A stretch of 64,000 nt of DNA from Rhizophagus irregularis (lineage: Eukaryota > Glomeromycota > Glomeromycetes > Glomerales > Glomeraceae). Made by a program: the position numbers and the translations under genes. Below, one piece after another: positions 24,482-35,601 of this stretch (position 1 is its first letter; the number at the start of each line of letters is the position of its first letter). The notes beneath the pieces are model-generated. The model saw nothing but the letters and a program-made list of their open reading frames with translations. It made no database searches and had not been told where the DNA came from. The stretch covers positions 620,001-684,000 of the forward strand of contig NC_089437.1 in assembly GCF_026210795.1 (NCBI RefSeq). The letters are read 5' to 3'.

Positions 24482-27400
24482 ATGGAAATTATTGGTTCGG
24501 GAGATTTGACCGCTGGAAAAAAAATTATTGCAGAAAATTTTGCAAATTGGACCAGTGGAAATGAAATAATTGATAATTTCATTCAAGAAAAGCAACTAAA
24601 TTATGATGCTTCATATACAAAATATGGTGATATAAAAGCAGTATTTGAATGGATACCATATAATGAGCTTATTGGTATTAAAGAATTAGGAAAAAGTTGT
24701 TTTGCTACAGCAATATGGAAGGAAGGTCCATTATTTCATTGTGAAAGGGAAAATGAATGGATGAAAAAATCGTATGAATTTGTTACATTAAAGTTTTTAT
24801 ATGACTTACAAAATATAACTGACGAATTTATTAATAAGGTATTCAATTTCTCTATTAATTAATTAGATTATCAATATAATATTAATTTTTTCCATATATT
24901 GATAGGTTAAATCAAAAAGTGGTGTAATCTTTGGAATATCTCAAAATCCGGATACGGAAGTTTATCTTTTAGTTATTTGTGATAAATATTTTGACCATTA
25001 TTGTAAATGTGGTAATGTATACGATCAGAGTTATTATAAATGGTGTAAAGAATGTCGAATAAATCAATTAAAAAATAATTTTACAAACTGGACTAGTGGG
25101 AATATAATATTTGATCACTTCATTCAAAAAATGCAATTAAAAATTAGTAAATATTATGATACTGTATTTGAATGGATACCATACAACGAAATTATCATTA
25201 TTGAAGAGTTAGAACATTATACTTCAGCAATTTGGAAGAAGGGTCCATTATATTATACTGATGATAAAAAATTAGTAAGAAAATCATATGAAAAAGTTTA
25301 TTTAAAATATCTATATAATTCACAAGAAATTACTGACGAATTTTCAAATGAGGTATTAACATTTCTTTATTTAAATTAAATATCAACATAATATTAATTT
25401 TTCCATATTTTAATAGGTTGAATCATATTTAAAAAATAATGAAATCTTCGGAATATCTCAAAATCCAGATACAGAAGTTTATATTTTAGTTTTTCACAAA
25501 AAATATCTTATCTATTATTGTGGAAAATGTGGTAATAAATACGACGATATAAAGTATAAATGGTGTAAACAATGTGAAATAAATCAATTAAAAGATAATT
25601 TTACAAACTGGACTAGTGGGAATATAAAATTTGATGACCTCATTCAAAAAATGCAATTGAAAATTAATAAATCTGATACTGTATTTGAATGGATACCATA
25701 CAACGAAATTATCATTACTGAAGAGTTAGAACATTATACTTCAGCAATTTGGAAGAAGGGTCCATTATATTATACTGATGATAAAAAATTAGTAAGAAAA
25801 TCATATGAAAAAGTTTATTTAAAATATCTATACAATTCACAAGAAATTACTGACGAATTTTCAAATGAGGTATTAATATTTCTATATTTAAATTAAATAT
25901 CAACATAATATTAATTTTTCCATATTTTAATAGGTTGAATCATATTTAAAAAATAATGAAATCTTCGGAATATCTCAAAATCCAGATACAAAAGTTTATA
26001 TTTTAGTTTTTTATAATAAATATCTTATCTATTATTGTGAAAAATGTGGTAATAAATACGATGATATAAAGTGTAAATGGTGTAAACAATGTGAAATAAA
26101 TCAATTAAAAAATAATTTTACAAACTGGACTAGTGGGAATATAAAATTTGATGACTTCATTCAAAAAATGCAATTAAAAATTAATAAATATTCTGATACT
26201 GTATTTGAATGGATACCATACAACGAAATTATCATTATTGCAGAGTTAGAACATTATACTTCAGCAATTTGGAAGAAGGGTCCATTATATTATACTGATG
26301 ATAAAAAATTAGTAAGAAAATCATATGAAAAGTTTATTTAAAATATCTATACAATTCACAAGGAATTACTGACGAATTTTCAAATGAGGTATTAATATTT
26401 TCTATATTTAAATTAAATATCAACATAATATTAATTTTTCCATATTTTAATAGGTTGAATCATATTTAAAAAGTGGTGTAATCTTCGGAATATCTCAAAA
26501 TCCAGATACAAAAGTTCATATTTTAGTTTTTTATAATGAATATCTTATCTGTTATTGTGAAAAATGTGGTAACAAATACGAAAATCGGATTTATAAATGG
26601 TGTAAACAATGTGAAATAAATCAATTAAAAAATAATTTTACAAACTGGACTAATAGGAATGAGAAAGTTGATAACTTCATCCAAAAGATGCAATTAAACA
26701 TTAATGATTATCATGATAAGATATTTGAATGGATATCATACAATAAGTTTATCATTATTAAAGAGTTAGAAAATTATTCTTTGGCAATATGGGAGAAGGA
26801 TAATACTAATGATCAAAAATCGGTAGGAAAATCACGTGAAAAAGTTTATTTAAAATATCTATACAATTCACAAGAAATTACTGCCGACTTTTCAAATGAG
26901 GTATTAATATTTACTATATATTTAAATCGAATATCAATTTAATATTAATTTTTTCCATATATTGATAGGTTGAATCATATTTAGAAAATAAAGTAATCTT
27001 TGGAATATCTCAAAATCCAGATACGGAAGTTTATCTTTTAGTTTTCAATGTTGAATATTTTGACCGTTATTGTGAAAAATGTGGTAATGAATACGATGAT
27101 ATAAAGTATAAATGGTGTGAACAATGTCAAATGAATTATTTAAAAAATAATTTTACAGACTGGACTAGTGGAAATGAGAAAGTTGATAACTTCATCCAAA
27201 AGATGCAATTAAAAGTTAATGTTTATCAGGGCGGAATATTTGAATGGATATCATACAATGAGTTTATTGAAATTAAAGAAATAGAAAATAATGTCTTAGC
27301 TACAGCAATATGGAAGGATGGACCATTATATTATAGCAGTATAAGAATGAGTTACAATCGAGAAATAAATATAAAAGTCATTTTAAAATACCTATGTAAT

Positions 27401-28879
27401 TCACAAAATGTCAGTCACTTATCTTTAAGTGAGGTATGAAACTTTTCTAATAATATACCTTATTTTTTAATATTTAATAATATAATGACTTAATATTTAA
27501 CAGGTCATATATTCTGTTAAGGAAAATTATGGAATAACTCAAAATCCAAATACAAAAGATTATATGTTAGTTTGTAAAATTGAATATTACTGTGAAATTT
27601 GTGGTAAAAAATACAATAATCAGTTTGAAAGGAATAATAAAAGCTGTATATCATGTCAGACAAATCATGAAAATAAAAAAATTCATGATTTAATTCAAGA
27701 AATTAAATTAAATATTGATCATAATTCTGGAGACTTTGACATAATGTTTGAATGGATACCATATGACCAGTTTAATGATATTAAAGAGATAGGTAAAGGT
27801 GGTTTCTCTACAGTATATTCAGCAATTTGGAAAGATGGCGTATTATTTTATGATTGTAATCCTTTTAAAACTGGATGGAAAAGACAATCAAATACAAAAG
27901 TTGCTTTAAAATGTTTAAATAATTCACAAAATTTCCTTGATGAGTTTGTAAATGAGGTATGAAATTTCTTTATAATTTACATATCTTTAGCAAAAATAAC
28001 AATATTTACACATTTATTATGATTCAATAGGTTAAAGCATATACAAATCAAAAAATAGATAATATTCTTAAAATATATGGAATATCCCAAAATCCAAATA
28101 CAAAAGAGTATATAATGGTTCTTGAATATGCAGAAGGTGGAAACTTCATTAATTATTTAAAGGAAAAGTGTGAAGTTTTTGATTGGTCTAATGGATTAAA
28201 AATATTAACTGACATTATTATTGGTCTAAATACAATTCATCAAAAACAGATGATTCACCGTGATTTTCATATTGGCAATATATTATTTAAAAAATTACAT
28301 AATTATAATGTGTGTATTTCTGACATGGGATTATGTAAAAAAATTGATGATATTAATGAAACAAGTATTTATGGAGTTATGCCTTATGTAGCTCCTGAAG
28401 TGTTAAAAGGAAATCCTTATACTCAAGCAGCAGATATATACAGCTTTGGTATGATTATGTATGTCATAGCAACTGGTAAACAACCTTTTGCTAATTGTGC
28501 TCATGATGAGGTTCTAGCATTAAATATATGTAATGGAATTAGACCTGGAATAAACGATCAAATTACACCAAAATGTTATATTGACTTAATGAAAAAATGC
28601 TGGGATTCAAATCCAGATAATAGGCCAAATTCAGTTGAAATAAAAGAATTGATTTTCCTATTTAATAGATATCAGATAAATAAGGAAATTGAAAAGCAAT
28701 TTAATGAGACACAAGAATATAGAAAAGAAAATTTTTTATCAATAAAAAATAATCAATTAACTACTCATACACAAGCTATTTATACATCTCGATTACTTAA
28801 TCCTTTTACAAAAAATCTTCCAAAATATGAAGATAATTTTAATAGTAATACAGTAGAAATTACTGATTTTACAAAGTAA
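24482..28879 (+). CDS. kinase C: multi-module protein kinase, one module frameshifted
   Basis: Eight phase-0 exons: 24482..24838, 24906..25352, 25417..25869, 25934..26388, 26454..26900, 26969..27433, 27504..27956 and 28031..28879. Exons 2-6 are five tandem zinc-ribbon plus decayed N-lobe modules; exon 7 carries the complete glycine loop (IGKGGFSTVY) and VALK lysine; exon 8 is the C-lobe with HRDFHIGN, DMG, PYVAPEVL and the conserved THTQAIYTSRLLNPF tail. Exon 4 is 455 nt instead of 456: one A is missing from the run in GAAAAAGTTTATT near 26327-26331, which gives a TAA at 26339. If exon 4 is skipped the frame is kept and the product is 1156 residues. Otherwise the gene is a young pseudogene or the base is a homopolymer sequencing error. 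The exon 2 ribbon has lost one residue (YCKCGN, CxC for CxxC). Role otherwise as for kinase B. Confidence 0.8.
24906..27433 (+). repeat. tandem exon array in kinase C, five modules
   Basis: Units start at 24906, 25417, 25934, 26454 and 26969 (period 511-520 bp), with a diverged sixth unit at 27504. Units 25417 and 25934 are nearly identical through exon and intron, which points to recent unequal exchange or gene conversion. Confidence 0.9.
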
Positions 28880-29066
28880 GTTGCATTTTTTTTTTATTCT
28901 CCTGTTTTTTATTTTTTTACTCATCTTTTATTCTACTTTTATAGCTTATAAGTTATAACCATTTTTTGTAAAGAAAAATGATGGTTTAAATTTTAAGTAA
29001 AATAATGTATTAAACTTCGAATAAATATATAAATATGAATAGCAGACAGTTTTATACTGTATTTAT

Positions 29067-29264
29067 TAGTTTTTGTTTAACACTGATTATTAGAGTAATA
29101 TGTAAAACTTTTTTACATAATAAAAATCAGTTTGTAATTAAACAAAATTTTACTTTTAGAAAATTTATTATACTTTTTTTTTATAAATTATTTTTTGTTT
29201 AACACTGATTATAGAGTAATGTGTAGAACATTTTTACATAATAAAAATCGGTTTGTAATTAAAC
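29067..29264 (+). repeat. two 3' hairpin segments after kinase C
   Basis: Copies at 29067-29143 and 29190-29264 of the block seen after kinases A and B; the second has a damaged hairpin (GTGTAGAACATTTTTACATA). Confidence 0.5.
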
Positions 29265-29790
29265 AAAATTTTATGAATTATTAATAAACAAATATCATAA
29301 AATCAAATAAATAAATTTAATTTCATTATTATATACTGTATTTCTTAAATGTATTGGTATGAACCAACGGATTCAGTTATTTTCAGAAACTTTTGTAATC
29401 TTGTATATTTAAACTTGCAATTTACAAATTCAAATATCATAAACTTTATTATAACCCCTTACTAATTTTGCTGCTAGTTTTAATTTTTTTTAAAATTTAA
29501 ATAAAAAAAAAGATCCTATAACTCAACATGTAATTAAATTTGAGTCTTTTATTTGAGGAAAATCTTTCAAGATTTACCTATAAAAAAAATTTTGAAAGAA
29601 GAGCTATACGAAATTCTAATTTTCAATAAGTATTATTCAAATATTTAAATTGAAGAGCATGAAATTTTAAAGAGAATTTTATATTAGAATATTGAACATT
29701 TTTTGGCTCGATTCCGATCCATCAAATTACAATTACTGCGTTGCAAAACATGTTTTTTATGTAGGTACATACATGATAATTTTTACATTT
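29265..29790 (+). repeat. downstream part of unit 3
   Basis: Non-coding; matches 22344-22884. The match ends near 29770-29790, which gives the right border of the duplicated unit. The frame at 29692-29883 is poly-T driven and not a gene. Confidence 0.6.
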
Positions 29791-29985
29791 TTTTCATCGT
29801 TAAATGTCCCATTTTTCTCTTATTTTACCATTTTTTTAATTTTTGGGTTATTTAAACATTCTTTTTTTTACTTTTCCAAATAATATATACACTATATTAT
29901 AAACTATATTATAAAATATATAATTAAAAGTGTTTATGTAGAAATGTGAAGCTTTTAAATCAGTTATTATAAACAGTGTTAAGTG

Positions 29986-31082
29986 TAGTGCTTCGACCCG
30001 GATGAAAACCGTCATCCGGATTACACAAAAAAAAAATCCGGATTATATCCGGATTGACCCGGATTTTGAATCCGGATCAGATAATCCGGATAGAAACCGG
30101 AAACCGGATTGGATTTACAAATGATCGGCAATAATTCTGGCCAGAATTCATAACGCCGGCCAGAATTACAAATTGTGTAACATTAAATTTTCATGCCAGC
30201 CGATAAAAAATTTTTTGCCCGGTGGCTAAACTATTTTCCGGTGTCACGTGATGTTAATTTCGGCCAGAATTACAAATTTGGCCAAAATTATTCAAGACCA
30301 CGAAATTTACATAATTCCAATTTCATTAAATACTTTTCTTTAAAACAATTTCATATTATTTCAGCATTGTCTCAGAATATTGTTTAACATTTCTTTGTAA
30401 ATTAACTAATTATGAAATTTTAAACAAGATATTTTTATATACAGCTAAAGATTACTATAAATAGATGTGTTGGGTTAGTAAGGCAATTTTTTAAGGATTT
30501 GTTTCTTCTTTCAAAAATTAAAGAATCATTTGAATCAAATTATATAACACTAGTTTTAATTTTTAAAAAAAGTTGTTATAATTATATAAATTTATAATAT
30601 TGAACAATTTTTCATTTAAAACAATAATTATTATTTTGTTGTAACAAAAATAATATAAAGTTTTTTTTCTTTTGAACGTTTGAATGTGAAATCTAAAATT
30701 ATTTGTTATTTGTTAATGTATAAATTTAAATAAACAAATCTGATACAAACTTCAATAAATAAATTATAATTGAAAAATCTTCTTAAACTTACTGTATTGA
30801 AAAGTTTAATATAACAAATATAAATTTAATAAATTTTAATAAAAAAATTGGTATTAGGCGCAAAAATAATTAGCCATAATATAATTTAGATATAGATCTT
30901 TATGGATCAGCAAAATCATTATTAATTAAAAAAAAAATAATAAAAATTTCATCCGGATTCCGGGTCAAACCGGATATTTTTCATCCGGTTTATAATCCGG
31001 ATGAAAACCGTGAAAATCCGGATATCCAAAAAAAAAAAATCTGGATCAATCCGGATTGATCCGGATACGGGTCGAGGCACTA
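29986..31082. mobile_element. hAT-type non-autonomous element, 1.1 kb, rich in CCGGAT
   Basis: Inverted termini TAGTGCTTCGACCCGGAT at the left and, reversed, TAGTGCCTCGACCCGTAT at the right. The flanking 8-mers GTTAAGTG and GTTAAGTT match at 7 of 8 positions, as expected for a hAT target duplication. Both subterminal regions (about 130 bp each) are packed with ATCCGGAT-like hexamers in both orientations, the arrangement of transposase-binding arrays. The interior is AT-rich and non-coding, with GGCCAGAATTA motifs at 30136, 30162 and 30263. Confidence 0.8.
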
Positions 31083-31977
31083 GTTAAGTTTAACTAATAC
31101 TAAAAATGTATTAAAATATAATATATATATACATATAGTATGATATAAAGTATGTGCAAAGAACAAGAAAATATAAGAAAAATTTAAAAAATGATTTAAA
31201 GAGTTTATGGAAAATTAATCGATATAAGAAGTATGTATAAAAATTAATGAAAAAATGAATGATGAATCAAATAGAATAGAAAAATAACTACAGATATTGA
31301 TAAATAAATAAATTATGGTTATCATTTATTGGATGAAAAATATAAAATATTAAAGATAAATAACAAAATATGATAGGTTTCTAATAAAATTACAAAAAAT
31401 TTTGCAGTAAAATTGTGATCTTATTTTAAGAGCAAGAGACTTAGAAGAGTTTTTATTTACTTACACTGATGAATTTGAATTTTCTTCAGGAAATTTACTG
31501 AATGATCAGAGGAATAAAATTCTAATTTTTAAAGCTTATATTAATAGTAGCTGAGATACTAAGATACGAATTTGAAAATATATGACTAATATGAGTAAAG
31601 GTAACAAGGAGTATAAAAAAGTTTTTATATGATCAGAAAAAAGACTTACATCTTCGTCCCTGATGCGTTTTTTGTTTTCGTTCAATTGTTCGGATTCTGC
31701 TTCTAAACTTTTTCTTTGTCATTGCTTTTGGTAGTTGATTTATCTTTTCCACTAATCTTTGTAATACGATTGCTAAATTCCGATTTAATTGATTAAATTT
31801 TTGACAACTTCTTTACTTGGCACTGTAGAAATTGTAGGACTCATTGGCGGCTTGGCGCATCAACAAATTGTTCGTCCTCCGGAGGAGTTTGTGCGTTATT
31901 TGTAGGAGTCTTGCGATATCTCGACTTCTTAAAACGTCCATCTTTTCCTATAACTGAAGTTCATTTTGAAGGTAAAT
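31083..31977. other. intergenic, then decayed 3' part of a Crinkler-like gene
   Basis: 31083-31620 is plain AT-rich DNA. From about 31640 the composition becomes more balanced; on the minus strand short coding-like pieces alternate between frames and are interrupted by stops. This probably continues the relic at 31978-32640, but I cannot assign domains here. Confidence 0.35.
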
Positions 31978-32640
31978 TTATGATCTGATTTTTACACTGC
32001 AGGGTCTCGAGGGAGTCTCAATGAGTACAGTAAACTTGAAGCTGCTTTTTGCCACAAACAGCTGGAGGATCTCACGCAGGTCTTGATCGTTCTGAGGCGA
32101 ATATCTTTCTTTATCTTCGCTTATGAATTTCAATACCGTTTCATCTTTTTCAAGAGAGGTGGTTCATATTCTTTGTGTATTATTCTGAGGCCTTCGAGAG
32201 TCGCATGTTCAATATTTGCAGTCCACTTATTTGACTTCCGCTCTTCCACTTTGGACTAATGACGACATCGAACACTGTAATGCAACAACCGGTTAGTAGT
32301 TATTTCAGCCTGAAGATTTCAGACGAGGCCCCCAGCTGAAATACAACCTAAAATTTCGCGAAAAATATATACTATAGACAGACTTACTAAGTAATAACCG
32401 TAATGCAGCGAGTTCATCGAGTAATTCCTGTTCACGATTTGAAGTGGCGGTTGATGCGGTGGCTCAACTATGACGTGAATATATCCTCTCCAATTGATCG
32501 TCATGCCTTCCATAGCCTGCGGGTAAATTGTGCTTTTTCTGCCTTAATAACTTTTTTGAGGTGGCCAACAAACTGGTCCTTCTCAATATCAACAGGAGAT
32601 ATGATATTGCACGTGTAGTATCATTGTAGTATCATTGAAT
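31978..32640 (-). pseudogene. Crinkler (CRN) family relic
   Basis: Minus-strand remains of a CRN-type protein, the family named for oomycete crinkling-and-necrosis effectors and also abundant in Rhizophagus. At about 32510-32600 a piece reads VDIEKDQFVGHLKKVIKAEK, the typical ubiquitin-like N-terminal segment. At about 32450-32480 comes YIHVIVEPPHQPP, the usual end of that domain. After stops and frame changes, a clean 58-codon run at 32154..31978 (KFISEDKERYSPQNDQDLRE, LFVAKSSFKFTVLIETPS) follows. At least three frame changes and several stops are seen, no start codon is kept, and the effector C-terminus is not recognisable. It is non-functional as it stands. The identification rests on family resemblance by eye. 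Confidence 0.6.
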
Positions 32641-34245
32641 ACAATGAATGTATTGAAGCAAGAGTGAAACTCGAAGGATCTAAGACAAGACTATTACCTT
32701 TAGTTGAAGTATTTAAGACTTTAAAGCGTTCGCGGTTGTGTTTCCTTTGACGAGACAGAGTAACGTGATAGACATTTTTCAGCTTTTATAGTATTTTTGC
32801 AAAATGTTATTGGCTCAAAGTACAGTGTGTGAGGACAAGAGTAAAAAAGAATTTTATTTGAAAATACTGAGGTAGGAGTATATGTGAAAAATTCATCAGT
32901 TGTACAGACCCCATTGTATGACGCATTTATTTTGTCGCACAGGTTATGCCGTGTGGTCATTTATTTTGCAATACAGCCTATTAAAAAGATAAGGATTTGA
33001 TCAACTTTCTTGAAAAACTTATAAAAAAGAGCTTAAAATGACTCTCTCCCCCTGCCCCAATGGCATTTAAGAATTTAATTTTCACTGTGATTATAGCGAT
33101 AATCTTCATCATTATTCTGTGAACCGACAGGAATGGTGAAGTGATGTCATTTGGAGCGAAAGTGGCTGCGGATTTAGATGGACACAGCGTCCAACGTAAA
33201 TGGTAATTACATTTTTGTATTACCACAAGTACTACTTTTTATTTAATTTTTTGAACAGAAAAACATTCGGTTTATACGGCTAAATAAAAATATTTTTTTC
33301 TGACAAGCCAAATCCTGCAGTAGTGTCGGACAAATCTTAAATAGCTAAAGACGGACGATTAAATATTCTAATGACAAGAAACCACTTCTCAAGAAGCACT
33401 TATCATAAGAATTACGTGCTAAAGAAAGAATCTATATGAAAGGCAAACCAATCTATATTTAGATTACATAAATAAAGAATAAAATATCCATCAAAGAAAG
33501 AATAAAGTTTACCTAATTGATTAATCCAAAAATCAACATTGTAAATGAGAAGTACTGATGACTAAAATACTCCCTGAAGAAAAAATACATATTTTAGCAT
33601 AAAGTCTAATGAAACACAATAATCTCTTAATTTCCCAAATGTTAAAGACACACAAGTATTGTTTCTAAACTCCTAGTTCTTTATCCATTATGAAAACTTC
33701 CCATATTCCGTTTATCAGTAAGAATTAATCTGGTCATAACGAACTTTTGAAATATAGAGAGAAAGATTATCGAGGATTATCACTAGGAAGGGCGCAGTTA
33801 TCATTGCACATCAACGGAGCCGATATATGAAGTCAAAAATCCCTAGGTACTACTCCGGATGCATCCGGGGTAACTATCCGGAATTTTTGATCTGTACGGC
33901 ACTTCATACCGATACGAATAACGGGTCACTTGATGCTTCGAGTATCATTGTTGTATATACTGTAAGTTGTTGCAACTACCATTCTCTACTTTATTATTAA
34001 AATATTCACCTAGCTAAAAAATTGATTTCATACTGTATCGGCTTGAATACAGTAGTCATAGTGTAGTCATTCGAGCCATTCGTGTAAAAATGATCGTTTT
34101 ATGTTTAGAGTTGGTAAAGTCGGTCTTAGTCCTAAGACCCACAAGTTCTATCCGGTAAATCTACAAACTAAGTCCATATATGAATTATGTTGTGACGAAT
34201 GTGACGTTATACCGTGCAATAAATGAATTTCAAGAGGATATTATT
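32641..34245. other. intergenic, no gene recognised
   Basis: Less AT-rich than average in places (32640-33240), with minus-strand frames at 32721-32960 and 32981-33226 that show no domain. Two inverted pieces around 33840-33930 (ATGAAGTC... and GGCACTTCAT) hint at another eroded element. Confidence 0.4.
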
Positions 34246-34350
34246 GAAAGATGGTTAGCGCTCTGCGTACTCCGTATATAGTGCAAAATTTGCGCTATAC
34301 GCGCAAAAATTTTCCTATATCTTGTATGCGCAAAATTTACTCTATACGTG
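34246..34350 (-). repeat. GCGC-rich dispersed repeat, copy 2
   Basis: Reverse complement of 13465-13580, 20.7 kb away: AAGATGGTTAGCGCTCTGCG, GTGCAAAATTTGCGCTATAC, then GCGCAAAAATTTT. Confidence 0.6.
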
Positions 34351-34486
34351 CATATTTTTACAAAAATTTTCTAAAATTATCCTATATCAAATGTAACAGT
34401 GGAGAGAATTATTTCGCATCAAAATTTAATTAAAACAAAGCTTCGAAATAAGCTTTGCACAGAAAATTTGAATAAATATTTTTAAA

Positions 34487-34600
34487 ATGATTTTAATCAA
34501 TGGTCCTGATATAGAAGATTTTGACTTTGAAAAAGCATACGATAATTGGATTAATTTAAAAGCAAGGCGGATGCAAAATGTAGTAAATTCTCAAGAGTGA
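34487..34600 (+). CDS. short open frame of 37 codons, possible C-terminal fragment
   Basis: ATG 34487 to TGA 34600. The product (FDFEKAYDNWINLKARRM core) has the look of the extreme C-terminus of a larger protein, perhaps of transposon origin, but no family is certain. It lies alone between repeats. Weak support; could be chance. Confidence 0.2.
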   Translation: MILINGPDIEDFDFEKAYDNWINLKARRMQNVVNSQE

Positions 34601-35231
34601 AATTAATTTTTATTAATGAATTGTAAATAAACATTTTTAGCGGTAGGAGATGTAAATTTTTATATTTTAATAATAAATAAAATTTTTTTGCGCGCTTATT
34701 ATAATTTGCTTTTATATATAAAGAGCAGATAAAAAATTTTTGAATAAGCGCACATGATTTTCACTTGCGCCTACAAAAGTTTTTTAAATTTCGTCAGATA
34801 AAATGGAAGTGTGACACATGACGAATAATTTCTGCGATCACGCGAGTGTAAAATTTTGTTGAGAAGATATATACTATCTGCCATTGTCACGTGACACTTC
34901 TACATTGGTGTGCGCTGCGCCTACTGCACCGATTCACTGTTTGTCACAGGTAATTCCGTAAAAAAAAATATTTCAATATTTCACCTCTACTTTTTAATTA
35001 TTCTTGGGAGCATCCCATTTGTCATCCTATTATTTGTCACATGCGTTATGCGTAATTTTTTGATGCCGTAATATTGGCCAAAATTACTCCCAAATTTTGA
35101 TGTTTAATGACGTTTTTTAATTTTTGTGAAAATAAAAACATATGTATAACGAAATTTATTCATTATTTGATTCGTTTAAAGGTTTAAACCAGTATAACTG
35201 AAATGAAATCAGTCGATATCATGTGTAAATT
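34601..35231. other. intergenic with GCGC-rich patches
   Basis: No gene. GCGC-rich fragments (GCGCGCTTATTAT, GTGCGCTGCGCCTACTG) look related to the dispersed repeat just upstream. Confidence 0.4.
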
Positions 35232-35470
35232 TAGGGATGGCAACGGTCGGTTATGGTCAGTTATGGTCGGTTATAATCGGTTATAGCAATTTAAACGGTC
35301 AGTTATGGTCGGTTAAAAATTGGTTAAACGGTCGGTTAAATGGTCGGTTATACCATTTTACTTAAATAATTGGTTAAATGGTCGGTCAAATGGTTAAAAA
35401 TGGTCAATCAAATAAATGGTTGGTTAAACGGTTGGTTAAACAGTTATGATCATAACCGTTGCCATCCCTA
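35232..35470. mobile_element. hAT-type MITE with internal GGTCGGTTA repeats
   Basis: Ends TAGGGATGGCAACGGTCGGT at the left and, reversed, TAGGGATGGCAACGGTTATG at the right; TAGGGATGGCAA-like termini are common among hAT elements. TGTGTAA occurs close to both borders (35222 and 35471), consistent with a decayed 8-bp target duplication. The interior is a degenerate tandem array of a roughly 10-bp unit (TGGTCGGTTA), about 15 copies, broken near the middle. Confidence 0.8.
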
Positions 35471-35601
35471 TGTGTAATGCTTTAAAAAGGGACCGATGCA
35501 CAACATCAACGTGAGTATCTTTACAATTATTGAAACATTCAAAAAAAAAGTTTCACCTATTTTATTAAACTTTATTAATCACGTTTCTTAATAAAATATA
35601 A

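Noticed and set aside
18547-27956. Regular repeats of about 520 bp that could be taken for a satellite or CRISPR-like array
   Set aside because: Each unit is an exon plus intron with conserved splice sites and open frame; the period and content are those of tandem exon duplication.
29692-29883. Hydrophobic 63-codon frame after kinase C
   Set aside because: Driven by a T-rich run; the matching region after kinase B does not keep the frame.
32403-33226. Several 60-80 codon frames on both strands near the Crinkler relic
   Set aside because: They overlap each other antisense and show no domain except the CRN pieces already listed.
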